Of a stretch of 64,000 nucleotides of DNA, positions 45,948 through 54,684 are shown in pieces (position 1 is the stretch's first letter; each line of letters starts with the position of its first letter). The notes beneath the pieces were generated by a model. The model saw nothing but the letters and a program-made list of their open reading frames with translations. It was not told where the DNA came from and did not search any database. This DNA is from Pseudovibrio axinellae (lineage in GTDB: Bacteria > Pseudomonadota > Alphaproteobacteria > Rhizobiales > Stappiaceae). A program made the translations under genes and the position numbers. The DNA is taken from the NCBI RefSeq assembly GCF_900110875.1, contig NZ_FOFM01000004.1, forward strand, positions 124,001 to 188,000. The letters are read 5' to 3'.

Positions 45948-47162
45948 CTAGTTGAGTTTGTTTTTTGAGTGCAAACAGGGCTGCTGCGCACGCTGGGAAG
46001 CGTTTGTCAGTTCTTCGTTTGCGCCCAAAAGAGGGTGGTAAAGATGGGTGATATCCTGCGCCATTTGCGCCAGTGTGAAATTTGTTTTGAGGTGGTTTTG
46101 CAGCTGCTGACTGAGCTGGGTCTGGTCCTCACTGTGAGCGAGAGCCCATGATATAGCGTTGACTAGTTCTTGCTGGTCATCTGGTGGGATAAGAGCGTCG
46201 CTATGCTCGCCAAAAATCTCCGGGATGCCGCCAACACGTGTGGTGATCAATGGTTTTTGCGCTGCAAGAAGCTCTAAAACAACATAGGGCAGGGCCTCTG
46301 CGCGTGAAGGAATAACTGCGATTTTGCCAAGGGGAAGGGCTTGTTCTAACGGCAAATGCCCATAAAAACGCACTGAGTCTTGTAGGCCGCTTGCATTGAC
46401 CATTTGCTCAAACAAGAGACGGTCAGGTCCTTCGCCAACAATTGCCAGTTTGGGTTTGCTCTTGTTGGTCCTATGCAAGTCATCCAATGCGTTGATGAGG
46501 AGGTCTACCCCCTTCAGCTGCCGCAGCTCGCCGATAAACAACAGCTCCGCTGCATCCTTGTTTATTTCTGTGCGTTTAAACTCTGCTTGCAGTAGTCCGT
46601 TGTGGACGATTTTGTGACGGGGAGCGTTGCCGCCAAGGCCTACTTTTTGTTGGTAGGCGGCCTTTTCAAACGCGCTGGTAAATACAATCGTGTTCGTCAG
46701 CGGTCGCAGGAGTTTTTCAAGCGTAATATATACTTTGCCAGCTGGCGTTGTTGTATCATAGTGCAGGCTTCCGCCGTGCGGGCTGTAAATGCTCTGTGCT
46801 TTGCGGCCACTCAGACGTAGTGCTGCACTGATTGAGCGTGCCCAAGCGCCGCCTTTGGCTCCATGGCCATGGAGAACATCAGGTCTTGCTGGTAGCAGAT
46901 GCCTTAGTAGCTTGTAAAAACTAACTATGTCCGTTGGTGAGAGCGAGCGTGCCATGGGAGCTGTTAGCAAGCTGAGGGTGAGCTGTGGTTTAAGTTTGTT
47001 CAGCTGCTGTAACGAGGACGGGGAGATGTCATTTGAGGCGCAGATGATCCCAAGCTCATGCCCCATACCGATTTGTTCTGTTGCCAGATCCAGCATATGG
47101 CGAAACGCGCCGCCGATTGGCGCGCGTATAAAATGAATAATTTTCAGCTTGCTCGTAAACAT
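45948..47162 (-). CDS. Glycosyltransferase family 4 protein
   Basis: The 404-residue protein is a GT-B-fold glycosyltransferase. The N-terminal part begins IIHFIRAPIGGAFRHMLDL. The nucleotide-sugar domain carries FIGELRQLKGVDLLINAL near residue 215 and SRAEALPYVVLELLAAQKPL near 305, with the E-x7-E motif of GT4 enzymes. It adds a sugar to the lipid-linked unit; the donor is unknown. The ATG at 47162 has GGGGAG nine bases upstream. The gene abuts the sugar-transferase gene. Confidence 0.9.
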   Translation of the reverse strand: MFTSKLKIIHFIRAPIGGAFRHMLDLATEQIGMGHELGIICASNDISPSSLQQLNKLKPQLTLSLLTAPMARSLSPTDIVSFYKLLRHLLPARPDVLHGHGAKGGAWARSISAALRLSGRKAQSIYSPHGGSLHYDTTTPAGKVYITLEKLLRPLTNTIVFTSAFEKAAYQQKVGLGGNAPRHKIVHNGLLQAEFKRTEINKDAAELLFIGELRQLKGVDLLINALDDLHRTNKSKPKLAIVGEGPDRLLFEQMVNASGLQDSVRFYGHLPLEQALPLGKIAVIPSRAEALPYVVLELLAAQKPLITTRVGGIPEIFGEHSDALIPPDDQQELVNAISWALAHSEDQTQLSQQLQNHLKTNFTLAQMAQDITHLYHPLLGANEELTNASQRAQQPCLHSKNKLN

Positions 47163-47257
47163 CTGCAACAAACTCCCCACCGCGCCTGCTTTTAAGATGC
47201 TCCCCAGCACAGACCGCTACGCAATTAAGTTTATTGTAAGCTTAAAATACTGTTTGA

Positions 47258-47273
47258 CCTGTTAATCGACAGG
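47258..47273. promoter_or_regulatory. Inverted repeat upstream of the glycosyltransferase gene
   Basis: CCTGT and ACAGG flank six bases in the gap between the Wza-like gene and the glycosyltransferase gene. It could be an operator for the downstream minus-strand operon, but there is no independent support. Confidence 0.3.
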
Positions 47274-47341
47274 GTTAATGAAGTTTAAACTCTAGATTTT
47301 TGATAAATAAAACGCAACTTTTGATTGGGTGCAGTGCGTAA

Positions 47342-47899
47342 TTAGAAGAGTCTTTCATGCACATATAGTGTGTCGCCTGGGCGCACTGGGGCTGTAATGA
47401 GAACCCGGCCACTTTGGATTTCGCCGTTGATCTGACGTGTCAGGTCAACATCCTCCTGACGGGCCCTTGCTGTAAAGCCACCTGCTGTTGCAATGATGTT
47501 TTGAACAGTCATGCCAGGAAGAAAGGCATATTGGCCAGCGTTATTGACTTCTCCCATTACAAAAATAGGCCCGTACACCGCCACCTCAACAGAGACATCG
47601 GGGTCGCGGACAAAACCACCTTGTAAGCGAGAGCGGATTATATTGGCGAGTTCGTCTGGTGTTTGGCCGGTTGCACTGACCTGCCCAATCAGAGGAAACG
47701 CGAGGTTACCAGCCTGATCAATCTTGTATGTGTTTGACAAGTTGGCTTGTCCAAAAACGATGATACGGACTTCGTCGCTGGTCGCAAGTGTATAGGGCTG
47801 AACCAGCTCCTCATGAAAAGCAGGTGCTGGCTTTTTATAGGATGAACAACTCGTTAACAGAGTTAAGCCAGCAATAAGTGCCAATGAGCGGGGCCGCAT
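47342..47899 (-). CDS. Polysaccharide export lipoprotein (Wza-like, short form)
   Basis: The 185-residue protein has a lipoprotein signal (SLALIAGLTLLTSCSS). The PES domain follows with YTLATSDEVRIIVFGQANLS and a SLBB domain with VMGEVNNAGQYAFLPGMTVQN near residue 115. Such proteins form the outer-membrane export channel of Wzx/Wzy-type polysaccharides. It is shorter than E. coli Wza, as is common in alphaproteobacteria. The ATG at 47899 has GAGGGAAT before it. It is divergent from the Wzc-like gene. Confidence 0.9.
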   Translation of the reverse strand: MRPRSLALIAGLTLLTSCSSYKKPAPAFHEELVQPYTLATSDEVRIIVFGQANLSNTYKIDQAGNLAFPLIGQVSATGQTPDELANIIRSRLQGGFVRDPDVSVEVAVYGPIFVMGEVNNAGQYAFLPGMTVQNIIATAGGFTARARQEDVDLTRQINGEIQSGRVLITAPVRPGDTLYVHERLF

Positions 47900-48106
47900 T
47901 ACAAATTCCCTCAAATTCTATTGGTGTATATTTCGTCTTACAAGGTTAATAGAGTATAAATATTGTAAATATCTTCCAATTAATTTTGACGAATTTGTTG
48001 GGTGCTATGTCAATTCTTTCCAGCATTTGATCGTCGTGCTTAATAACTTGGTTACCCTGTCTATGCATTCTTATGGATAGAAGTTTGTAATGTTCTTTGT
48101 GAGTCA
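47900..48106. promoter_or_regulatory. AT-rich divergent promoter region of the export genes
   Basis: The 207 bases between the divergent wza-like and wzc-like genes are AT-rich, contain no gene, and must hold both promoters. No clear operator is visible. Confidence 0.4.
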
Positions 48107-50482
48107 ATGGGGAAGCTGGCTGTGCCGCAAGAAGATGTCTTTCTTGATATGGGCGTGCTGTTTAAGAAAGTGCTGATAGGGCTGCTGTGGGTTATCCCGT
48201 TTGCCGCTCTTGTCGCCTTTGGCGTATTCTATTTCGCCAGCCAGCAAGCAGCCAAATACACCAGTGAATCCAAAGTTCTTATCGATACTGCGAAGATCGT
48301 GCTGCCCGGACAGGTCCGCAACAGCGAGCAAGAGCGCTCGTTGCTGGACAAGGAAGGTATTGCAAGCCAGGTGCAGTTGCTTCGCTCACGGGACCTAGCA
48401 CGCCGGGTGGTGCAGAACTTACACCTTGAAAACAACAGGGTGTTCGCTGCAAAGAGCGAAGTGGGCCTTTTCGATCAGCTCATGACGTATGTGGGTCTGG
48501 AGCTGAACGTAAGCCAAATCAGCGAAGCGGAGTGGGTTTTAAACCAATTCACGCGAAACCTAAATGTGTATCAGGTTGATGGATCGCGTGTGATTGCGGT
48601 GCGCTTTTCCAGCAAAGACCCGGAGCTTTCTGCTCGCGTTGCGAACACGGTCGTTAGCGAGTACCGAATGTTGCAAGATGATGCAAAGCGGGCTGTAACC
48701 AACAACACGGCGGATGCACTTGCTCCTCAAGTTGATCGTCTTCAAAACGAGGTTGAGGCTGCACAGCAAAAAGTTGCGCAGTTTAGGGCTGGGGCTGATT
48801 TGTTGCTTGGCTCGGAGAACCGTACTTTGAATCAGCAGCAGCTTGCGGAGCTGAATTCTCAAGTCTCGGCTGCCATTGTGGCAAAGTCGCAGGCGGAAGC
48901 GCAAGCCAAGCAAATTAGGTCTTTGCTCAGCAATGGTGGGTCTTTGGAGACGGCGACCCAGGTGCTGAATTCCACGTTGATCCAGAGACTGCGAGAACGT
49001 CAGCTTGCGCTTGAAAACCGTATTGCTGAGTTGTCGACCACACTGCTGCCAAACCACCCTCAAATTAAAGCTCTGCGTTCCCAGCTGACCGGATATGACC
49101 GTCAGATTCGGACTGAAGCAGAGAAGATCGTTATTGGACTTGAGAACGATACAAAGATTGCCCAGGACCGCTATGTAACACTGAATGCTCAGGTGAATGA
49201 GCTGAAGAAAGAGGCTGCGCGCTCTGGGGCTGATCATGTTCGGTTGCAGGAATTGGAGCGGCAAGCACGTTCAAAAGAGGACCAGCTCAATCAATTGCTG
49301 GTCAGTCTGCGTGAAGCGGAAGTTCTGCAGGGTGTTGGGGTGCTGAATGCCGATTCCCGCGTTATTTCTCGCGCTTCCGTGCCAAGCGAACCATCCGGGC
49401 GCAAGCCATCCGCCCTTGCAGCAATTGCAGGTTTTGCCGCCTTCTTCCTTGGGGCCTTATGGAGCATTGTGCGCGCCCTGATTTCAGGCGAGGTGCTGCG
49501 CCGCGAGTCTTATCAGGCACCTGTTGCACCTGCTGCTAACCCGAAAGAATTTACCGGCACTGCGACGTCAAATGCGCTTGAAAGTGTGGTTGATGCAGCA
49601 ACCCGCAGTCATGCAACAGCTGCTCCTGTTGTTGAGCTGAAACCTGCTTTTGAAGCTGAGCATGCTAAGAAGGTATCACCTGCTGATGTTCGTGGGGCTG
49701 AGGTTGTAAAAGAAAAGCTGTCTGCGCTTCGTGAACAAAAAGTGAGCGATCTGGACGCTGATGAGGTCAGCAAGGATACTGAGTTTGAAGATGAGTTTGA
49801 AGAGCATGAAACCTCCGCGCCTTCTTTAACGCTTGCAAAAGTTAAAGCGGACAACTCTCACCGGGCGGGTAAAGTTGGCCGTGTTGTTGTCTTAAGTGTT
49901 GAAGATGCAAGCCTTTCTTCTCGTGTTGCGTTGAGCTGTACGCGCAAGATTGCAGCAAAAGGCATTATGCCTGTGGTGGTGGAAGTGCGCTCGGAAGGCG
50001 GCGAGGGCGCTCAGTCTATCTTGAAAGAGACACCACTAGAGGATGTTGAGGGTGTTACCAGTGATGAGGAGAATATGAACCTGGAGAAGCCGGGGTTCTC
50101 TGAGTTGTTGGAGGGGGAGGCTGCCTTCACAAATGTTATTCACCGGGACCCTGTTTCTCGTGCACACGTGATACAGTCAGGTATTATTCCCATTCGCGAT
50201 GAGGTGGTCTATGGCGGGCGGTATAACCTAATAATGGAAGCGCTTGACCTGACTTATGATGTGATTGTTGCTGATCTTGGACTGATTGACCCAAGTTTGA
50301 TTTGCGCTCAAATGCTGTCTGAAGCCGATCGCGTGATTATTGCGACGGATGGATCACCAGCTGGCCCAGAACTGGAAACAGCACTGTCCGTTTTGGAAAA
50401 GCATACCAAAGCACCTGTTGAGGTGGAGCGCGTAGTCAGTGATGAGGTTGCTGCCTGGCATCAATTGGACATGGCAGCTTAA
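48107..50482 (+). CDS. Wzc/ExoP-like polysaccharide co-polymerase with a degenerate kinase domain
   Basis: The 791-residue protein has the Wzz fold: a first membrane helix near residues 22-45, a periplasmic part with long coiled coils (about 190-390) and a second helix near 435-455. The GNVR-like part of the periplasmic region includes VPSEPSGRKPS. The cytosolic domain resembles the BY-kinase fold and keeps DVIVADLGLIDP (Walker A'-like Asp) and FSELLEGEAAFTNVIHRD. The P-loop is absent: the position reads VVVLSVEDASLSSRV instead of a glycine-rich GK(S/T) loop, and there is no Tyr-rich tail. The protein probably sets chain length without kinase activity. A GTG at 48122 is an alternative start. 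Confidence 0.87.
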   Translation: MGKLAVPQEDVFLDMGVLFKKVLIGLLWVIPFAALVAFGVFYFASQQAAKYTSESKVLIDTAKIVLPGQVRNSEQERSLLDKEGIASQVQLLRSRDLARRVVQNLHLENNRVFAAKSEVGLFDQLMTYVGLELNVSQISEAEWVLNQFTRNLNVYQVDGSRVIAVRFSSKDPELSARVANTVVSEYRMLQDDAKRAVTNNTADALAPQVDRLQNEVEAAQQKVAQFRAGADLLLGSENRTLNQQQLAELNSQVSAAIVAKSQAEAQAKQIRSLLSNGGSLETATQVLNSTLIQRLRERQLALENRIAELSTTLLPNHPQIKALRSQLTGYDRQIRTEAEKIVIGLENDTKIAQDRYVTLNAQVNELKKEAARSGADHVRLQELERQARSKEDQLNQLLVSLREAEVLQGVGVLNADSRVISRASVPSEPSGRKPSALAAIAGFAAFFLGALWSIVRALISGEVLRRESYQAPVAPAANPKEFTGTATSNALESVVDAATRSHATAAPVVELKPAFEAEHAKKVSPADVRGAEVVKEKLSALREQKVSDLDADEVSKDTEFEDEFEEHETSAPSLTLAKVKADNSHRAGKVGRVVVLSVEDASLSSRVALSCTRKIAAKGIMPVVVEVRSEGGEGAQSILKETPLEDVEGVTSDEENMNLEKPGFSELLEGEAAFTNVIHRDPVSRAHVIQSGIIPIRDEVVYGGRYNLIMEALDLTYDVIVADLGLIDPSLICAQMLSEADRVIIATDGSPAGPELETALSVLEKHTKAPVEVERVVSDEVAAWHQLDMAA

Positions 50483-50516
50483 CGGCTGTCTGTGTATCTC
50501 AGCCTCTCAACTTGCA

Positions 50517-51734
50517 CTAGCTTTGCAAGCGAGCAATGAGGGCACGGATACGGCGGTAGAACTGCCAGAAACTATGGTTGCTTCTTAGCTTTCGTTTGGA
50601 ATGAAGTTTGGCTCGCTCCCATGCAGCTGCAAGCTTGCCTTTGAGTGTGAGCGGTTCAATCCAGTCCCTCAGGTGCTCCGGTTGTGCCCATGTAAGTTTG
50701 AAGCTTTCTTCTCCAAGCCCAAAGTCAAAGACTTTCATTCCGTCCTCACACATCTGTTTAATGACGTGCTGCATGAGCAGATCGCCGGGGCTATAGCGCA
50801 TTATGTCCCCGCTCGTGATGGAGGTGCAATAATAATAATAGCAATCACCTGAGATGAGCCCCAGGCACGTGCTAATGACTTCTCCATCCAGTGACAGGCT
50901 GTAAACGGGGCCTTTTGTCGGACTTTCTGTTTTTTGAAGGCTTGCGAAAGCGGTGTGTACGAACTTTTGGTATGCAGGCTGGGAAAAGGCCGTGGGAACG
51001 CCGGTTTTTGCTTGCCTGATCTCTCGTTGCACAATCATGGCCTGCACAGCTGTTACCGTGTCTTCCTGTGAGGAGTGGGCTTTGAATTCCAGCTTTCCCA
51101 GTGACTGGAGCTTGTTCAGTTTGCCGCGGTGCCTTTTGCGAGTGGTTTTTGAGCGTTTGGTTTTGACAAAATCCTCAAAAGGTCTCGCTAATTCAGCAGG
51201 GTAAGTCGCGTTTGTACTAAGGTTGTCATGTGGCCGCACCAAAGGATTGTCATAGATATCCAGGTGACATGCCATATTGCCAAGCTGGATGAGGTCGACG
51301 CCCCATGCTTTGAGTTCTTCGACCAGACGGTGACGCACTAAGTGGATGTGTGGCGCATCTAATAGTTCTTGAGACCAATAACCGGTGTTCTGGTTAGAAA
51401 TAGCCTCTGCGAGCCAGCGTACTGTTTTGGTGCGCTTGTGTTGATGGAGCGCAAGCGGTAGCAAAATATGAAGCTTCCTATCAATGTGCCCGGTCAGGAT
51501 TAACGCCGTTGCGTTCTCAAAAGGTGCTATATGCTCCGCCCAGCTTTGGCACCATTCATAAGCATGGTAAGCGCTTCCATAGGCCTGCTTTTCCAGCGCA
51601 AGCCAATCCGCACGAAGCTTTGTGAGGTCATTTCCTTTATAAATTTGAAGGGTGAGCTTTCCCGGGTCCAAGTCTCTATTGTCGCCAGCAGGTTGCGTGT
51701 TTGTTTTTTGTACCGTGACTTGGGAAAATGCCAT
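50517..51734 (-). CDS. FemAB/BcsL-like GNAT family acetyltransferase
   Basis: The 405-residue protein belongs to the acetyltransferase-6 (BcsL/CelD) group. The first half begins near LRADWLALEKQAYGSAYHAYEW. The second has TTRKRHRGKLNKL and the acyl-CoA-type ending VFDFGLGEESFKLTWA, with the repeated tyrosines of CYYYYCTS near residue 305. Such proteins are common in exopolysaccharide loci and may acetylate sugars. The ATG at 51734 gives the family length. It is convergent with the Wzc-like gene. Confidence 0.82.
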   Translation of the reverse strand: MAFSQVTVQKTNTQPAGDNRDLDPGKLTLQIYKGNDLTKLRADWLALEKQAYGSAYHAYEWCQSWAEHIAPFENATALILTGHIDRKLHILLPLALHQHKRTKTVRWLAEAISNQNTGYWSQELLDAPHIHLVRHRLVEELKAWGVDLIQLGNMACHLDIYDNPLVRPHDNLSTNATYPAELARPFEDFVKTKRSKTTRKRHRGKLNKLQSLGKLEFKAHSSQEDTVTAVQAMIVQREIRQAKTGVPTAFSQPAYQKFVHTAFASLQKTESPTKGPVYSLSLDGEVISTCLGLISGDCYYYYCTSITSGDIMRYSPGDLLMQHVIKQMCEDGMKVFDFGLGEESFKLTWAQPEHLRDWIEPLTLKGKLAAAWERAKLHSKRKLRSNHSFWQFYRRIRALIARLQS

Positions 51735-51882
51735 TGGAAATGCCCTAATTAACTTGCAAGTAACGATTAGTGCCACTCTCTGAATGAACCATAAATAGGC
51801 AGATAAACCTAGATTGAAATTAATCGTAAATAATTGCCAGTTACAAATATAGTGAAATTTATTACGGATCTAGAGGTTCGCC

Positions 51883-52962
51883 GTGCGGATATCTTTGAAG
51901 CATTTTGTTATAGATTGCGCCAGCTACTTGTTCAGCAGCCGGGGACCTGCCAGACTCATCAAGGGTATGACAGCTGGCGATGGTGTCATCTTTACTCTTC
52001 ATCGTGTGTTGCCTGCATCCGAACGCGCTTTTCAGCCCAACAAGCTGCTAGAGATCACGCCTGAATTTTTGCGGGCCGTTGTGTTGCAAGTACGCAGTGC
52101 AGGATACGAGTTTGTATCATTGGACGCGGCGTTGGAGCGCCTGCAAAATGAAGATAAGAGCGACAGAAAGTTTGCGGTACTGACCTTTGATGATGGCTAC
52201 AAAGACATTCTTGAAGTTGCCTATCCTGTCCTGAAAGCCTTAGAAGTTCCGTTTACGATTTTTGTGACGAGCGAATACAGTAACCATCGCTCGGAGCCCT
52301 GGTGGGCAATTCTGGAGCAGCTTATTGCTGAAAATGAGCGGCTCACCCTTGCAGATGAGGGCAAGGTCTATGCTTTTAACTGCGGGACTTTAGAACAGAA
52401 AGAGGCCGCTTTTGAGGCTGCTCGTAAGGTTCTGATTAGCGATTTGTCAGAAAGAACACAGCGGCGTGTCATTCGTGATGCGGCGGACAAACATGGGCTG
52501 CATTGGCAAGAGCTGTGCCGTGAGCTCTTTTTGTCCTTTGAAGAGTTGAACGATTTGGCTGAAGACCCTCTTGTCAGCCTTGGTGCGCACACGGATACGC
52601 ATCCAATGTTGGCACGCCTCTCCAGTACTGCGGAAATCAGGCAGCACATACTCTCTGGTATGGAAGAGATGAACGCACGGCTGGGCAGTCAGCCGACAGT
52701 GCTCGCTTACCCCTATGGATTTGCAGCAGCAGTTGATGAGCGCTGTGAAGGTGTTGCAGAGGAACTGGGGTTTAAAGCGGCAGTTACCACACAGCCAGGC
52801 ACATTGACGACAGGCAGTCTGAAGCGCCGCTTTCGTCTGCCGCGTGTTTCCTTAAATGGCTTGCATCAAAATCCACGGATGGTTGATGTTTATCTAAGCG
52901 GTGCCGCCTTTGTGGCATACCATGCCTTTGCGCGCGTTCGCGCGCTTGTGAAGAGAACTTGA
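51883..52962 (+). CDS. Polysaccharide deacetylase family protein
   Basis: The 359-residue protein has a CE4-like NodB fold. The metal-binding Asp is in LTFDDGYKDI near residue 100, the H-x3-H pair in LGAHTDTHPMLARL near 230, and the closing strand in AYPYGFAAAVDE near 275. An N-terminal block (ITPEFLRAVVLQV) is typical of enzymes in exopolysaccharide loci. It may remove acetyl groups from the polymer made by the neighbours. The start is a GTG at 51883 with GAGG upstream. It is divergent from the acetyltransferase gene. Confidence 0.87.
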   Translation: MRISLKHFVIDCASYLFSSRGPARLIKGMTAGDGVIFTLHRVLPASERAFQPNKLLEITPEFLRAVVLQVRSAGYEFVSLDAALERLQNEDKSDRKFAVLTFDDGYKDILEVAYPVLKALEVPFTIFVTSEYSNHRSEPWWAILEQLIAENERLTLADEGKVYAFNCGTLEQKEAAFEAARKVLISDLSERTQRRVIRDAADKHGLHWQELCRELFLSFEELNDLAEDPLVSLGAHTDTHPMLARLSSTAEIRQHILSGMEEMNARLGSQPTVLAYPYGFAAAVDERCEGVAEELGFKAAVTTQPGTLTTGSLKRRFRLPRVSLNGLHQNPRMVDVYLSGAAFVAYHAFARVRALVKRT

Positions 52963-52974
52963 AAACCAGTTTCT

Positions 52975-53178
52975 CTAGCGTTTTTTGTAGGTCCAGCTGA
53001 TAATCATTCCAGCTGGAACGATCCAGATCAGGCCTGCAATGGCGAAGAAGATTAGCTTTATAGACCAGTGTTTGCCTGCCATTGTCATGTCGCCGATGAC
53101 CATCGCGATAAAGCAATAGACAAGAACAAACGTGACTAGAAATACCATGCCGATGAAACGGCGCGCTGGCGAAATCAT
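52975..53178 (-). CDS. DUF2842 family membrane protein
   Basis: The 67-residue protein has two membrane helices and the C-terminal pattern WIVPAGMIISWTYKK of the alphaproteobacterial DUF2842 family. The ATG at 53178 has AAGGAGAA before it; the longer frame has none. It lies opposite ctaA, its usual neighbour. The function is unknown. Confidence 0.8.
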   Translation of the reverse strand: MISPARRFIGMVFLVTFVLVYCFIAMVIGDMTMAGKHWSIKLIFFAIAGLIWIVPAGMIISWTYKKR

Positions 53179-53465
53179 ATAGTTCTCCTTGAAGGCCTCT
53201 TTTGTCGACCTTTTTTTTCCGCGCAAGCCATAGTCCAAAATGCATATATATTTCAAGAGGATCTTGGTTGTAAAACCTCACTCAAGCTTGGCTCGTCTGC
53301 GATTTATCATTCTAAGTTCCTGACAGAACAACGCTATTGCTTTGGAGGTATGGGGCAAAAATTCTAGGTAATTTGTCTAGACTGCTGTGTGGATCTGCGT
53401 ATTTTTCCTGATTTGGCCATCGATCTGGCCTATACAGGGGCAAACAAGTTCTACGAATAGGTGCT

Positions 53466-54554
53466 ATGATTACTCCGTTCCACAGTTCAGGTCTTTCCCC
53501 TCAAGACCTTTCCAATCGCAGGCAAATTCGTGTGTGGTTGCTGTTTATCTGCTTTTTGATTTTAGCCATGGTTGTTGTTGGCGGAGCGACCCGACTAACG
53601 GATTCTGGCCTTTCCATCACAGAGTGGAAGCCAATTCATGGTGCCATTCCGCCATTGAATATGGCTGAGTGGGCGGAAGAATTCGAAAAATATAAACAAA
53701 TCCCCCAATACAAACTTCTTAACGAAGGCATGACGCTTGAAGAGTTCAGAGGTATCTTTTGGTGGGAGTGGGGGCACCGGTTGCTGGGCCGTGTGATTGG
53801 TTTTGTTTTCTTCATTCCGCTGGTGTGGTTCTGGGCACGCGGGCAGGTCAGCACCTGGCTTAAGCCCCGGCTTTTGCTCGCGTTTGTGCTTGGTGGGTTG
53901 CAAGGCGCAATCGGCTGGTGGATGGTTGCTTCGGGCCTCGTCAACCGCGTTGATGTTAGCCAATATCGCCTTGCCGTCCATTTAAGTGTAGCTGCTATTC
54001 TTTTTGCTTATCTTTACTATCTCGCAGGTGTTTTAAAGCGTCGTCCAGAGTTGAAGCATGACGGTTGGAATGTGTTTGGCAATGGATTGTGGGCCGCTTA
54101 CGGAATTGTGGCTTTGGTCCTGTTTCAGGTTTTCCTAGGTGCATTGGTTGCAGGTCTTAATGCAGGGCTGACATTCAATACATGGCCGCTGATGGATGGG
54201 CAGATCATTCCAGGTGGTTTGTTTGTCATGTCGCCTTGGTGGTCCAACTTTTTTGAAAATGTGATGATGGTCCAGTTCCAGCACCGGATGGTCGCCTATG
54301 CACTGGTTGTTGCTGTCTTCGCACAAGGGATCTCCCTGATGCGCGAAAACCGGGATGGCGCGCTTAAACGCAATGCGAGCTGGTTGATGGTCGCAATTAT
54401 CCTGCAGGTTGGCCTGGGTATTGTCACGCTGCTCAGTATGGTTGCGATGGACCGCGCCCTAGCACATCAGGCAGTGGCACTAATTGTTCTGGCTCTTGCT
54501 ATAGAGCAGGTTTGCCTGCTGCGCCGCGAAAAGGGTGAAGCGCTGAGGATGTGA
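53466..54554 (+). CDS. ctaA: Heme A synthase
   Basis: CtaA oxidises the methyl group of heme O to make heme A for cytochrome c oxidase. The 362-residue inner-membrane protein has eight helices. The first holds MVVVGGATRLTDSGLSITEW with the conserved signature near residue 45. The loop GIFWWEWGHRLLGRVIG near 107 contains a heme-binding His, and further His residues lie in QFQHRMVAYAL near 280 and ALAHQAVALIVL near 335. It is followed by a strong terminator. The start follows TAGGTGCT. Confidence 0.94.
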   Translation: MITPFHSSGLSPQDLSNRRQIRVWLLFICFLILAMVVVGGATRLTDSGLSITEWKPIHGAIPPLNMAEWAEEFEKYKQIPQYKLLNEGMTLEEFRGIFWWEWGHRLLGRVIGFVFFIPLVWFWARGQVSTWLKPRLLLAFVLGGLQGAIGWWMVASGLVNRVDVSQYRLAVHLSVAAILFAYLYYLAGVLKRRPELKHDGWNVFGNGLWAAYGIVALVLFQVFLGALVAGLNAGLTFNTWPLMDGQIIPGGLFVMSPWWSNFFENVMMVQFQHRMVAYALVVAVFAQGISLMRENRDGALKRNASWLMVAIILQVGLGIVTLLSMVAMDRALAHQAVALIVLALAIEQVCLLRREKGEALRM

Positions 54555-54589
54555 ATCCGAATGCGGGAATAAGTGTTTGAAATAATAGG

Positions 54590-54618
54590 AAAAAAGGCGC
54601 CTGACGGGCGCCTTTTTT
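54590..54618. terminator. Bidirectional terminator between ctaA and metY
   Basis: GGCGCC pairs with GGCGCC with a five-base loop, A residues on the left and six T residues on the right. It serves the convergent genes ctaA and metY. Confidence 0.9.
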
Positions 54619-54684
54619 GTCGCTTGTGGTGTGGTTTGTATGCTGAATCACATAGTGACTATAACGTATTGATTTATAAGATAA

